Below, one piece after another: positions 16,084-26,599 of a stretch of 64,000 nucleotides of DNA. This DNA comes from Cellulomonas sp. GTDB lineage: Bacteria > Actinomycetota > Actinomycetes > Actinomycetales > Cellulomonadaceae. The notes below the pieces were generated by a model. That model saw only the letters and a program-made list of their open reading frames with translations, made no database searches and was not told where the DNA came from. Position 1 is the stretch's first letter; every line of letters starts with the position of its first letter. Where the stretch lies: assembly GCF_015234515.1 (NCBI RefSeq), contig NZ_JADGMY010000016.1:413-64412 (forward strand), written 5' to 3'. The position numbers and the translations under genes were made by a program.

Positions 16084-17482
16084 CCGCCCGACCCCGCCGC
16101 GAGGGGCAGCTGCACCTCAACGCGTTCCTCATGAGCACCGGCCACCACGAGGCGTCGTGGCGGCTGCCGGAGTCCGACCCGTCGTACCAGAGCACGAACA
16201 TCGCGTACCTGCAGCGCCTCGCGCAGACCGCCGAGCGCGGGCACCTGGACTCGATCTTCTTCGCCGACGGCCCGGCGCTGTTCCGCGACGTGGGCCGGCG
16301 TCCGTCGGGCACGTTGGAGCCGACGGTCGTGCTGGCCGCGATCGCCGCCGTGACCAGCCGCATCGGGCTCATCGCCACGGCGTCCACCACGTACAACGAC
16401 CCGTACAACCTCGCGCGCCGGTTCGCGTCCGTCGACCACGTCAGCGGCGGCCGCGCCGGCTGGAACATCGTGACCACCGCGCACCTCGAGGCCGCGCGCA
16501 ACTTCGGCCGCGACGAGCTGCCGTCGCACCGCGCCCGCTACGAGCGCGCCGCGGAGTTCATCGACGTCGCCCTCAAGCTGTGGGACTCGTGGGAGGACGA
16601 CGTCGAGGTCGGCGACAAGGAGTCGGGCGTGTGGGGCGACTCCGAGCGCATCCACCCGCCGGAGCACGTCGGCGAGCACTTCCGCGTCGCCGGCGCCCTG
16701 ACGACGCCCCGGTCGCCGCAGGCCTACCCGCTGCTCGTGCAGGCCGGTTCGTCGGACGACGGCAAGGACCTGGCGGCCCGCTACGCCGAGGCGGTGTTCA
16801 CGGCCCAGCAGACGCTCGACGACGCGCTCGCCTTCGCGTTCGACCTCAAGCGGCGCGCCGTCGAGTGGGGCCGCGACCCCGCCGGGCTGCTGGTGCTGCC
16901 CGGCATCGTGCCCGTCATCGGCGCCACGGAGGCCGAGGCGCGGGCGAAGGAGGACGAGCTCGACCGGCTCATCCGACCCGAGTTCGCCCGTGCCCAGCTC
17001 GCGAAGACGCTGCGCGTCGACCCCGAGGACCTGCCGCTGGACCGCGAGCTGCCCGCCGACCTGCCGGGCGAGGACGAGATCGAGGGCGCCAAGTCCCGGT
17101 ACACGCTGATCGTGGAGCTCGCGAGACGCGAGCGGCTGACGGTGCGCCAGCTCATCGGCCGCCTCGGCGGCGGCCGCGGGCACCGCACGTTCTCCGGCAC
17201 CGCCGAGCAGGTCGCCGACGCTATCCAGGAGTGGTGGGACGCGGGTGCGGCGGACGGGTTCAACATCATGCCCGCGGTGCTGCCGTCGGGCCTGGAGGAC
17301 TTCGTCGACCAGGTCGTGCCCGTGCTCGTCGACCGCGGCCTGTTCCGCAGCGGGTACACCGGCACGACGCTGCGCGACCACTACGGGCTCGCTCGCCCCA
17401 CGCACCCCCACCACCGCACGGGCGGACGCGACATCGGGCGCGTCGCCACGACCACCGGCACCACCCACGAAGGAGCACACGC

Positions 17483-17486
<4 letters not shown>
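16080..17486 (+). CDS. LLM-class flavin-dependent monooxygenase, NtaA/SnaA/DszA type
   Basis: Cytoplasmic FMNH2-dependent monooxygenase of 468 residues, expected to oxidise the imported organosulfur compound to release sulfite. Family blocks are [20 protein letters not shown] near residue 12, [13 protein letters not shown] near 58, [12 protein letters not shown] near 125 and [26 protein letters not shown] near 222. The length matches DszA/NtaA proteins (about 450). It overlaps ssuB (ATGA) and the next gene, so it is part of the same operon. Such enzymes need reduced FMN from a partner reductase; none is encoded nearby. The exact substrate is unknown. Confidence 0.87.
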
Positions 17487-18505
<1,019 letters not shown>

Positions 18506-18513
18506 CAAGAGGA

Positions 18514-18916
18514 ACTGGATTGCACTCTCACGAGCAAGAGGTGGGGGCTGCCTCACCCCAGGAGGCCGGCCGTCACCCAACCCGGGGTGAGAGTGCAATC
18601 CAGTCACACGACCCGCACCCAGGAGGCCGGGCTCCACCCCAACCCGGGGTGAGAGTGCAATCCAGTCACACGACCCGCACCCAGGAGATCGCGCCGGACT
18701 GGATTGCTCTCTCACCGGGGAGGGGGGTGGAACTGGATTGCCCTCTCACGAGGGACGGGTGACTGGATTGCCCTCTCACGAGGGGGGGTGGAACTGGATT
18801 GCCCTCTCACGAGGGGGGGGTGACTGGATTGCCCTCTCACGAGGGGGGTGGGCTGCGCTCACCCCGGGGCCGGGGCAGGGCGCCCCCCACCCCCAAGGGT
18901 GAGAGAGCAATCCAGT
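18514..18916. repeat. Cluster of nine intergenic repeat copies between convergent genes
   Basis: Nine 18-bp copies of ACTGGATTGC(A/T/C)CTCTCAC fill the 419 bases between the convergent genes ending at 18505 and 18925. Forward copies start at 18514, 18698, 18732, 18762, 18793 and 18823; inverted copies at 18587, 18649 and 18899. Copies at 18732-18840 form four tandem 30-bp units, and 18587-18690 contains a 62-bp tandem duplication. The outermost forward (18514) and inverted (18899) copies can pair, as can several inner ones, giving alternative hairpins readable from both strands. No gene is seen in this interval. Confidence 0.88.
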
Positions 18917-18924
18917 TCTTGTCG

Positions 18925-20478
18925 TCAGACCGTCGGGACGTAGTCCACGCGCTCGACGTGGGCGACGGTGGTCGTCGCCGCGCCGTTGCTCGTGCCGTAG
19001 ACGCCCAGCCACAGGCCCAGGAAGCCGCCCGTCGCGACCGTGTCGAGGTCGGTGGCCAGGGCCGTGCCGACGACGACGGGCTCACAGTCGCCCGCGGCGA
19101 CGAGGAGCTCCAGGTCGACCCCGCGTGCCCGCACGGACAGCGTCAGCGGCGCACCCGCCGCGAGCGTGGCCTCGCCCAGCACGCGGTCCTCGTCGCGCTG
19201 GCGGTGCACGACCTGCGCGCGCAGCCCGTCGCCGTCCGGCGTGACGGCCAGGCGCACGTGGTCCTTCTCGGACTGCCGCACGACCACACCGACCTCCTCG
19301 CCGTCGGCGAGGTCCACCGCGACGCGTGCCACGAGGTCCGCGTCCTGGTGCTGCAGCCGCAGGCCCAGGAACGCGGGGACGTCGACCTCCGCGAGGGTCG
19401 CGGGACGCAGCGGCAGGTCCCAGCCCTCGCCGGCAGCCGTCGCGACCTGCGTGGGCAGCGCGCGCACCGCGGTCCAGCGCGGGTCGTCCGCCGGGACCGT
19501 CCCCGACGCGAGACCCTGCACGAGCCCGCTCGCAGGACCCGTCGCGAAGGGCACCTCGACCTCGTCCGGGACCTTGCCGACGCCCGGTGCGAAGACCGGC
19601 CAGCCGTCCTCCCAGACCACGGGGACGAGGAACGTCTCACGGCCCAGCGGGTAGTGGTAGCCGCCGTACGTGCGCATGGCGAGCAGCACGGCCCACCAGC
19701 TGCCGTCGGCCGCCTCGACGAGGTCGGCGTGCCCGGCCCCGACGACCGGGTGCTGGCGGCCCAGGTGCCGGTGCGTGAGGATCGGGTTGCCGCGCGTCCC
19801 GGTGTACGGCCCGGTCACGACGTCGGCCTGCGCGATGCTCTCGGCGTGGTGGAACTCGGTGCCGGCCTCGGCCGCCATCAGGTAGTACGTGCCGTCGACC
19901 TTGTAGAGGTGCGGCGCCTCCGCCCAGACGGCGCCCTTGACGGCGCCCGACCACACCACGTGCTCCGGCCCCGTGAGCTTCTTGGTCTCGGGGTCGAGCT
20001 CGCGGATCCACACCTCGGTCTGGTGGAACCACTCCGGCTCGAGCGCCAGACGCGTGCCGTGCACCCAGATGCGGCCGTCGTCGTCGAAGAAGATCGACGG
20101 GTCGATGCCGTCGGCGTCGAGCCACATCGGGTCGGACCACGGGCCGGCCGGGTCCGTGGCCGTCATGAGGAAGTTGCCGCCCGGGTTGCCGTGCGGCTGG
20201 CCGACGAGCGTGCAGATGACCCAGAACAGGCCGTCGTGGTGGCGGATCGTCGGCGCGTACAGGCCCCCCGACGACTCGATGCCCGCGTAGTCCAGCTGCC
20301 CGGGCCGGTCCACGACGTGACCGATCGTCTCCCACGTCACCAGGTCGCGGCTGTGCAGCACCGGCAGGCCCGGGAGGTACTCGAACGTCGAGGTGACGAG
20401 GTAGTAGTCGTCACCCACGCGGCAGATCGACGGGTCGGGGTAGCACCCCGGCACGATGGGGTTCTTCACGGTGCTCAT
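18925..20478 (-). CDS. GH43 beta-xylosidase / alpha-arabinofuranosidase
   Basis: Intracellular glycoside hydrolase of 517 residues with no signal peptide. The five-bladed propeller domain (about 1-300) has the catalytic base in NPIVPGCYPDPSICRVGDDYY near residue 6-26, the pKa-modulating Asp in the LDADGIDPSIFFDDDGR region near 120, and the acid Glu in VWAEAPHLYKVDGTYYL near 188. A C-terminal beta-sandwich (about 320-517; FLGLRLQHQDADLVARV) is typical of XynB-type GH43 xylosidases. It probably splits short xylo-oligosaccharides delivered by the upstream ABC importer. Its start overlaps the GH3 stop by four bases. Confidence 0.9.
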   Translation of the reverse strand: MSTVKNPIVPGCYPDPSICRVGDDYYLVTSTFEYLPGLPVLHSRDLVTWETIGHVVDRPGQLDYAGIESSGGLYAPTIRHHDGLFWVICTLVGQPHGNPGGNFLMTATDPAGPWSDPMWLDADGIDPSIFFDDDGRIWVHGTRLALEPEWFHQTEVWIRELDPETKKLTGPEHVVWSGAVKGAVWAEAPHLYKVDGTYYLMAAEAGTEFHHAESIAQADVVTGPYTGTRGNPILTHRHLGRQHPVVGAGHADLVEAADGSWWAVLLAMRTYGGYHYPLGRETFLVPVVWEDGWPVFAPGVGKVPDEVEVPFATGPASGLVQGLASGTVPADDPRWTAVRALPTQVATAAGEGWDLPLRPATLAEVDVPAFLGLRLQHQDADLVARVAVDLADGEEVGVVVRQSEKDHVRLAVTPDGDGLRAQVVHRQRDEDRVLGEATLAAGAPLTLSVRARGVDLELLVAAGDCEPVVVGTALATDLDTVATGGFLGLWLGVYGTSNGAATTTVAHVERVDYVPTV

Positions 20479-22904
20479 GCGTCGTTGACCTCCACGTCGA
20501 CGATCCGCCGGTCCTCGGCGGTGATCTCGTGCACGGCGCCCGTGACCTGCAGGACGGCGTGCGGCGTACTCTGCCCCGGCACCGCGCGCCGCGTCACCTC
20601 GCGGGCGCTGGTGATCGCCCCGCCCGTGGCGTCCGCGACGTCGCCGGGGTCGGTCACGGCGGCGTGCGACGCGACCCAGACCCGGACCTCACCGGGCTCG
20701 ACGACGCGCGCGAGCCGGCGGTCGACGAGCGCCAGGCGCGTCGTCGGCACCCGGAACGTCACGCGGCGCGACTGCCCGGGCGCCAGCTCGACGCGGGCGT
20801 ACCCCAGCAGCTGCGAGACCGGCCGCACGACCGAGCCGACCAGGTCGCGCCCGTAGAGCTGGACGACGTCCGCACCGGCGAGGTCGCCCGTGTTCGTCAC
20901 GGTGACGGACGCCGTGAACTCGCCCGCGGTCTCGACCGTCGGGTCGACCTGGAGGTCGTCGTACGCGAACGACGTGTACGACAGGCCGAAGCCGAAGGGC
21001 CGCACGGGCGTCGGGTCCGTCGACGTGACGTCGGAGCGCCCGCCGAGGATCGGGTGCAGGTAGCGGAACGGCTGCGCACCGGCGGCGCGCGGCAGCGAGA
21101 CGGGCAGCCGGCCCGACGGGTTCGCGGCGCCGGTCAGCACCTCCGCGATCGCGTCCCCGCCCCGCTCGCCCGGGAAGAACGCCTGCAGGACCGCGGCAGG
21201 GCGCGGGCCCTCGCCGTCCAGCGCCCACCCGATCGCGTAGGGGCGGCCCGTGAGCATGACCATGACGACCGGCGTCCCCGTGGCGACGAGCGCCTCGACG
21301 AGCTGACGCTGCACGCCCGGCAGCTCGAGGGACTGGACGTCGTTGCCCTCGCCGACGGTGCCACGGCCGAACAGCCCGGCCTGGTCACCGACGACGACGA
21401 CCGCCACGTCGGCGTCCGTCGCGGCAGCCACGGCGGCGGCGAAGCCGCTCGTGTCGTCGCCCTCCACCGCGCAGCCCTCGGCGAACGTGACGTCCGGCAG
21501 CGCCGCCGCGAGCGCCTCGTGGACGCTGCTGATCTCGAAGCCGAGCGGCAGGTCCGGGTGGTGCGCGAGCACGTGGTTGGCGAACGAGTAGCAGCCCATG
21601 AGCGCCTCGGGGCGCGCCGCGTTGGGGCCGACGACGGCGACGCGGCGCGGCTGTGCCAGCGGCAGGACGCCGTCGTTCGACAGGAGCACGACGGACTCGC
21701 GCGCGAGCCGCAGCGCGAGGTCACGGTGCCGCGGGGAGTCGAGGTCGATCTCGGTGGGCGGCTCGCCCTCGAAGGCGTCGGGCTCGAGCAGGCCGAGGTC
21801 CTCCTTCTGCGCGAGCGCGCGCAGCACGGCGCGGTCCACGAGCGCCTCGTCGGTCAGCCCGGCGCGCACGCGCTCGGCCAGCGGCTCGAGGAACGCGTCG
21901 CCCGTGGGCAGCTCGATGTCGAGCCCCGCGGCCAGCGCGAGCGCGGCCGCCTCACCACGGTCGGCGGCGACGCCGTGCATGACCTGCAGGAACGCGACCG
22001 CGAAGTAGTCGGCCACGACGACCCCGTCGAAGCCCCACTGCTCGCGCAGGATCTCGGTCAGGTAGTGCGGGTCCGCCGCGACGGGCACGCCGTCGACGTC
22101 GGCGTAGGAGTTCATCACCGAGCGGACGCCACCGTCGCGCACCGCCATCTCGAACGGCGGCAGGTAGATCTCGGCCAGCTCGCGCGGGCCGGCGTGCACG
22201 GGCGCGTGGTTGCGGCCGGCCGCCGACGCGGAGTAGCCGACGAAGTGCTTGAGGGTCGCGTGCACCCCCGCCTCCTGCAGGCCGCGGACGTACGCCGTCC
22301 CGACGGTCCCGACGAGGTACGGGTCCTCCCCGATGCACTCGTCGACGCGCCCCCAGCGCGGGTCGCCCACGACGTCGAGGACGGGCGCGAGGCCCTGGTG
22401 GATGCCGAGCTCGCGCATCGAGTCGCCGATGGCGCGCGCCGCCTCGTGCACCAGCTCGGGGTCGAACGCCGCACCCCACGCCAGGGGCGTCGGGTAGCTC
22501 GCCGCCTGCCACGCCGCCAGGCCCGTCAGGCACTCCTCGTGCACGAGCGCCGGGATGCCCAGGCGCGTCTCGCGCTTGAGGCGGCGCTGCTCCGCCCACA
22601 GCCACGCCGCACGCTCCGCGGGCTCCACGGGACGCGTGCCGTAGACGCGCGTGTAGTGGCCCAGCCCGTGCCGCGTGATCTCCGCGAGCTGGCCGGAGTC
22701 CTTCTGCCCCGAGGCCATCTCCGACTGCATCGGCGCCACCGTGCCGTTCTGGTCGAGCCAGTAGCCGACCAGCTGGGCCAGCTTCTCCTCGAGGGTCATC
22801 CGGGCGTGCAGGTCCCGCACGCGCTCGGAGACGACGGGGACAGCGGGCAGGACGGGTGCCGCCGGCACGACGTGCTGGGTGGCGGTGCCGGGTGTGTCGG
22901 ACAC
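20475..22904 (-). CDS. GH3 beta-glycosidase (beta-xylosidase/beta-glucosidase)
   Basis: Intracellular GH3 enzyme of 809 residues. The N-terminal barrel carries RMTLEEKLAQLVGYW near 40, the KHF motif (TLKHFVGYS near 215) and the nucleophile Asp in FDGVVVADYFAVAFLQ near 290. The alpha/beta sandwich (about 390-600) and a C-terminal FnIII-like domain with RPFGFGLSYTSFAYDDL near 640 complete the fold. GTG 22904 is chosen because GAAGGAG lies nine bases upstream; in-frame extension would enter the antisense of the permease. Specificity for beta-xylose or beta-glucose cannot be decided by eye; GH43 next door favours xylo-oligosaccharides. Confidence 0.9.
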   Translation of the reverse strand: MSDTPGTATQHVVPAAPVLPAVPVVSERVRDLHARMTLEEKLAQLVGYWLDQNGTVAPMQSEMASGQKDSGQLAEITRHGLGHYTRVYGTRPVEPAERAAWLWAEQRRLKRETRLGIPALVHEECLTGLAAWQAASYPTPLAWGAAFDPELVHEAARAIGDSMRELGIHQGLAPVLDVVGDPRWGRVDECIGEDPYLVGTVGTAYVRGLQEAGVHATLKHFVGYSASAAGRNHAPVHAGPRELAEIYLPPFEMAVRDGGVRSVMNSYADVDGVPVAADPHYLTEILREQWGFDGVVVADYFAVAFLQVMHGVAADRGEAAALALAAGLDIELPTGDAFLEPLAERVRAGLTDEALVDRAVLRALAQKEDLGLLEPDAFEGEPPTEIDLDSPRHRDLALRLARESVVLLSNDGVLPLAQPRRVAVVGPNAARPEALMGCYSFANHVLAHHPDLPLGFEISSVHEALAAALPDVTFAEGCAVEGDDTSGFAAAVAAATDADVAVVVVGDQAGLFGRGTVGEGNDVQSLELPGVQRQLVEALVATGTPVVMVMLTGRPYAIGWALDGEGPRPAAVLQAFFPGERGGDAIAEVLTGAANPSGRLPVSLPRAAGAQPFRYLHPILGGRSDVTSTDPTPVRPFGFGLSYTSFAYDDLQVDPTVETAGEFTASVTVTNTGDLAGADVVQLYGRDLVGSVVRPVSQLLGYARVELAPGQSRRVTFRVPTTRLALVDRRLARVVEPGEVRVWVASHAAVTDPGDVADATGGAITSAREVTRRAVPGQSTPHAVLQVTGAVHEITAEDRRIVDVEVNDA

Positions 22905-22946
22905 GAGGGGGCGCTCCTTCGGAGGAATGGCATGGGTGGTACGGGT

Positions 22947-22983
22947 CGCGCGGCCGCCCGGGACGTGCCCGGACGGCCGCGCG
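22947..22983 (-). other. Intercistronic stem-loop between permease and GH3 genes
   Basis: Ten-base arms CGCGCGGCCG (22947-22956) and CGGCCGCGCG (22974-22983) enclose a loop that can itself pair (CCGGG/CCCGG). It lies in the 101-base gap between the second permease and GH3. With no U-tract, it may slow decay or partly attenuate expression of the enzyme genes relative to the transporter. Confidence 0.4.
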
Positions 22984-23005
22984 CGAGGGCGTGCGAAGGG
23001 TTGTG

Positions 23006-23896
23006 TCAGCCCTTGACTGCGCCGGTGAGGCCACCGACGATGCGCCGCTCGAACAGCGAGAAGAAGATCAGCGCCGGGATCATCGACAGCGACGTGAACG
23101 CCAGCACCCGGGCCGTGTCGACCGAGTACTGCGAGGCGAACGACTGCACACCCAGCGGGAGGGTGTACATCGCCTCGTCGTTGAGGATGAACAGCGGCAG
23201 CATGTAGCTGTTCCAGGCGGCCACGAAGGCGAGGATGCCGACGGTCACGACGCCCGGGATCGACAGCGGCACGACCATGCGGAAGAAGAACCCGAGACGG
23301 CTCGCGCCGTCGATGGCCGCGGCCTCCTCCAGCTCCTTGGGGATCGCCCGCAGGAACGGCACCAGGATGATGATCGTCGTCGGCAGCGCGAACGCGATCT
23401 GCGGGAGGATGATCCCCGCGAGCGAGTTCATGAGGCCCAGGTTCTTGATGAGGATGTACAGCGGCGTGATCGCCACCGTCATCGGGAACATCAGACCTGC
23501 CGCGAACAGCGAGTACATCGCGGGCTGCGCCTTGAAGTCGTACCGCGCGAGCACGAAGCTCGCCATGACCCCGAGGATCACCACGCCGATGGTCGTCGCG
23601 ATGGCGCTGATCGCGGAGTTCCCGGCCTGCTGCCAGAACAGCGAGCTGTTGAGCACCGAGGAGTAGTTGCCCCACTCCCACGTGGTCGGGAAGCCCGACG
23701 GGTCCGCGGTGATCTGCGAGTTGGTGCGCAGGCCCCCGAAGATGATGAACAGCACCGGGCCGATGCACACCCCCACGAGCAGCCACGCCACGACGTAGAC
23801 CAGCGGGTTGACGCGCTCGAGCTTCTTGCCGCGGCGCTTGCGCGCGGGTGCCGGAGCGGGTGCCGGGTTTGCCTGGACGGCGATCGCGGACATCAC
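23006..23896 (-). CDS. Carbohydrate ABC transporter permease, MalG-like
   Basis: Inner-membrane subunit of 296 residues for a CUT1-class oligosaccharide importer. About six membrane helices follow a short cytoplasmic tail rich in Pro, Ala, Arg and Lys. The EAA coupling loop is ELEEAAAIDGASRLGFFFRMVVPLSIPGVVTVG near 190-222. The ATG at 23896 overlaps the upstream permease stop (ATGA). It belongs to the operon that starts at 26216 and continues into the GH3 and GH43 genes. No matching ATPase gene is present; CUT1 importers in actinobacteria commonly share MsiK. Confidence 0.9.
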   Translation of the reverse strand: MMSAIAVQANPAPAPAPARKRRGKKLERVNPLVYVVAWLLVGVCIGPVLFIIFGGLRTNSQITADPSGFPTTWEWGNYSSVLNSSLFWQQAGNSAISAIATTIGVVILGVMASFVLARYDFKAQPAMYSLFAAGLMFPMTVAITPLYILIKNLGLMNSLAGIILPQIAFALPTTIIILVPFLRAIPKELEEAAAIDGASRLGFFFRMVVPLSIPGVVTVGILAFVAAWNSYMLPLFILNDEAMYTLPLGVQSFASQYSVDTARVLAFTSLSMIPALIFFSLFERRIVGGLTGAVKG

Positions 23897-24912
23897 TTCT
23901 TCCCTTCCGTCAGCGCGCCCTCGGTGTCGCGGCGAAGCACGAAGCGCTGGTAGGTCAGCGCGATGACCAGCGAGATGATGAAGAGCACGACGGCGACCGC
24001 GTTACCGAAGCCGTAGTTCCCGGCGTTGCGCCCGTTGAGGACCATGTAGGTGGCCATCGTCGAGGTGCCGGCCGTGGCGGACACGTACTGACCCCAGATG
24101 ATGTAGACGAGGTCGAACAGCTGCAGCGAGCCGATGATCGACAGGAACGCCCAGATCCGCAGCGTCGGGCCGAGCAGCGGCAGCGTGATGCGCCGCTGGG
24201 TCTGCCAGTACGACGCGCCGTCGATCGCGGCGGCCTCGTGCAGCTCCTCCGGGATCGACTGCAGACCCGCGAGGAAGAGGATGACGGCGAACCCGACGTA
24301 CTTCCACGTGATGATCAGCATCAGCGACCAGATCGCGACGTCCGGGTCGGACAGCCAGTCGACCGCCCAGCCCTCGAGCCCGATCTTCTCCAGGAAGCCG
24401 TTGACCGCACCCGTGGTCTGGAGCATGAGGCTCCAGCCGGTGCCGACGATGACCTCGGCGACGACGTACGGCACGAAGATCAGCACGCGGATGAGCGAGC
24501 GGCCGCGGATCTTGCGGTTGAGCAGCAGCGCCAGGATGACGGCTGCGGGGCCCTGCATGACCAGCGACATCACGACGATGAAGCCGTTGTGCATCAGCGC
24601 CTCGTGGAACGTCGTGTCCTGGAGGATCGTGACGTAGTTCTCGAGGCCGATGAAGTCAGTGGGGACGCCGTAGCCCTTCCACTTGAAGAAGCCGTAGTAC
24701 GCCGCCATGACCACGGGGAAGATCACGAAGGCGACGAACACGATGATCGCCGGACCTGCGAGGAGCGCGATCTCGGCGTGCTTGCGCCAGTCGGTCCGCC
24801 GGGTCCGGCGGCGGACCGGGGACGGTGCCGTGAGGGCACCGTCCCCGGCCGCCGAGCGTCCCGCGGGCGACGGCGTCGTGGCGAGCGAGTTCTCGCCCTG
24901 GGAGTCGCTCAT
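23893..24912 (-). CDS. Carbohydrate ABC transporter permease, MalF-like
   Basis: Partner membrane subunit (339 residues) of the CUT1 importer. A cytoplasmic N-terminus of about 45 residues (Ser/Ala/Arg-rich) precedes the first helix AEIALLAGPAIIVFVAFVIFPVV. The EAA loop is ELHEAAAIDGASYWQTQRRITLPLLGPTLR near 230-260. It starts eight bases after the binding-protein stop and overlaps the next permease. Transport of xylo- or cello-oligosaccharides is inferred from the two glycosidases in the operon. Confidence 0.9.
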   Translation of the reverse strand: MSDSQGENSLATTPSPAGRSAAGDGALTAPSPVRRRTRRTDWRKHAEIALLAGPAIIVFVAFVIFPVVMAAYYGFFKWKGYGVPTDFIGLENYVTILQDTTFHEALMHNGFIVVMSLVMQGPAAVILALLLNRKIRGRSLIRVLIFVPYVVAEVIVGTGWSLMLQTTGAVNGFLEKIGLEGWAVDWLSDPDVAIWSLMLIITWKYVGFAVILFLAGLQSIPEELHEAAAIDGASYWQTQRRITLPLLGPTLRIWAFLSIIGSLQLFDLVYIIWGQYVSATAGTSTMATYMVLNGRNAGNYGFGNAVAVVLFIISLVIALTYQRFVLRRDTEGALTEGKK

Positions 24913-24920
24913 GGAACTCG

Positions 24921-26216
24921 TTACTCCTTGGCTGCCGCGGCCTTGACGGTGGCGACGATGCTGTCCGCGTCACCGCTGCCGGCGAGCATCTCGACCACTC
25001 CGGCGTTGAGCGCGTTGCCGACGTTCTGGCCGAGGACCGTGTCGAGCCACACGCTCACGTAGGCGGCCTCGTTGTAGGACGTGAGCACGTCCTGCAGGGC
25101 GGGGTCGGTGACGGCGGCCTGTGCGTCCTTGGACGCGGGGATCGTCACGAACGCCTCGGCGTAGCCCTCCTGGTGCTCCTGACCCATGTAGAAGTTCAGG
25201 AAGTCGGCGCACTCCTTGGGAGCGTCCGCGTGGCAGGCGTAGCCGTCGACGCCACCCATCATGGCCGTCGGGTCACCCTCGCCACCGTCGATCGCCGGGA
25301 ACGGGAACCAGCCGAGGTCGGCCAGCGGCTTGGCGTCGGGCGTCAGACCGGCGATGACACCCGGGTTCCATGCACCCATGAGCTCCATCGCGGCCTCGTG
25401 GTTGGCCAGCAGACCGGCCGAGGAGCCGGCACCCTGCTGCGCCGTCGTGGTGAGGAACCCGTTGTTGAAGGGCTCGATCTTGGCGAAGTCGGCGTACGCC
25501 TGGCCCGCCTCGAGCCAGCACGGGTCGTCGAAGTTCATCTCGGCGGCCGAGTCGTTGATGGACTCCTGCGAGCAGGCGCGCAGCGCGAAGAAGTAGTACC
25601 AGTGCGCAGCGGGCCACGCGTCCTTCGCACCCAGGGCGATGGGCTGGACGCCCGCGGCCTTGAGCTTGGCGACGGCGTCCTCAAGCTCGGCCATCGTCGT
25701 CGGCGTCTCGGTGATGCCGGCCTGCGCGAACAGGTCCTTGCTGTACCAGATGCCACCGGGGAGCACGGCGGTGGGCATGCCGTAGATCTTGCCGTCCACG
25801 GCGAAGGCGTCGAGCGTGCCGCCCGCGACCTCGCGCACCTCGTCGGAGACCAGGTCGGTCAGGTCCATCGCCTGGCCGGCCTCGACGATGTCGGCCAGCT
25901 TGCCGCCGCCACGCGCCATGAAGATGTCGGGCGCGTCGCCCGAGTTCAGGGCGGTCTGGAGCTTGCCGTCCATGTCCTCGTTCTGGACGGACTGGATCTT
26001 GATCGTGACGTTGGGGTTGGCGTCCTCGAACGCGGCGACCGTCTTCTCCCAGTACGCCTTGCCGTCACCGGTCGTCGAGTTGTGCCAGAACGTCAGCTCG
26101 ACAGCGCCGTCGGCGCTGTCGCTGCCGCTGCCGCTGTCGGAGCCGCCGCACGCGGCGAGCGCCAGCGCGCCCATCAGCACCACGGTGGATGCCGCGATGG
26201 TCTTCTTTACCCTCAT
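24921..26216 (-). CDS. Oligosaccharide-binding lipoprotein (CUT1), operon copy
   Basis: Extracytoplasmic substrate-binding protein of 431 residues, SBP_bac_1/MalE-like. Signal and lipobox LALAAC (Cys near 23) are followed by a Gly/Ser/Asp linker and the mature start VELTFWHNSTTGDGKAYW. Other marks are NSGDAPDIFMARGGGKLADI near 92 and GAKDAWPAAHWYYFFALRACS near 200. It is the first gene of the importer-glycosidase operon, with a promoter and a perfect LacI-type palindrome upstream. The next gene upstream (26600-27892) encodes a very similar protein, so this is one of a duplicated pair. Confidence 0.92.
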   Translation of the reverse strand: MRVKKTIAASTVVLMGALALAACGGSDSGSGSDSADGAVELTFWHNSTTGDGKAYWEKTVAAFEDANPNVTIKIQSVQNEDMDGKLQTALNSGDAPDIFMARGGGKLADIVEAGQAMDLTDLVSDEVREVAGGTLDAFAVDGKIYGMPTAVLPGGIWYSKDLFAQAGITETPTTMAELEDAVAKLKAAGVQPIALGAKDAWPAAHWYYFFALRACSQESINDSAAEMNFDDPCWLEAGQAYADFAKIEPFNNGFLTTTAQQGAGSSAGLLANHEAAMELMGAWNPGVIAGLTPDAKPLADLGWFPFPAIDGGEGDPTAMMGGVDGYACHADAPKECADFLNFYMGQEHQEGYAEAFVTIPASKDAQAAVTDPALQDVLTSYNEAAYVSVWLDTVLGQNVGNALNAGVVEMLAGSGDADSIVATVKAAAAKE

Positions 26217-26379
26217 CGGTCGTGTCCTCTTCGTTGAGCCTCACGGGGCCCGGGCGTCGCTAGACGCCCGCGGAGCCACCGGGGACTGCTGCGCTGCATC
26301 CCGCCGTCACCAGACGTACGGCGTCACTCCTTCGGACGCTTGTCAGCACTCCCCCCGTCATGCAAGGTGGCCCGTTCCG

Positions 26380-26432
26380 ACTGTCGCAGGCGCTCGATTG
26401 TAACGTCAAACGCGTGTCGATAACGTTATCGA
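26380..26432 (-). promoter_or_regulatory. Promoter with perfect 16-bp palindromic operator
   Basis: TCGATAACGTTATCGA (26417-26432) is a perfect palindrome centred on CG, as for LacI-family operators. Eight bases downstream on the minus strand lies -35 TTGACG (26404-26409), followed after 18 bases by GACAGT (26380-26385). The segment TTGACGTTA...GCGA(C/G)AGTCGG is shared with the promoter of the paralogous binding protein (28050-28078), but the palindrome is not. The rest of the 383-base gap 26217-26599 holds only this unit's 5' leader and the downstream hairpin of the next gene. Confidence 0.6.
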
Positions 26433-26544
26433 AACCCGTCGGACAAGTCGGGGAACACTGGTCCAAACCACCCTGCTCGCAGCCTCCGAGGTTGTGCATC
26501 GCGGACAGTCCGGGGTCCATCCACGGCACCGCCCGAGGGGGCCC

Positions 26545-26592
26545 GCAGGGTGCCCCTGGCCGCGTGCGAGCACGCCCGCCGGGGCACCCTGC
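26545..26592 (-). terminator. Long stem-loop behind the second binding-protein gene
   Basis: GCAGGGTGCCCC (26545-26556) pairs perfectly with 26581-26592, and an inner stem CGTGC/GCACG (26563-26574) can extend it. It begins eight bases after the stop of the upstream minus-strand gene, so the RNA of that gene probably ends here. No U-run follows, as is common in very GC-rich actinobacteria. Confidence 0.6.
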
Positions 26593-26599
26593 CGACCCG

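Noticed and set aside
18732..18840. CRISPR-like regular spacing of four repeats
   Set aside because: The 30-bp units are almost wholly repeat with no distinct spacers, no cas genes are nearby, and other copies are inverted. It is a tandem intergenic repeat.
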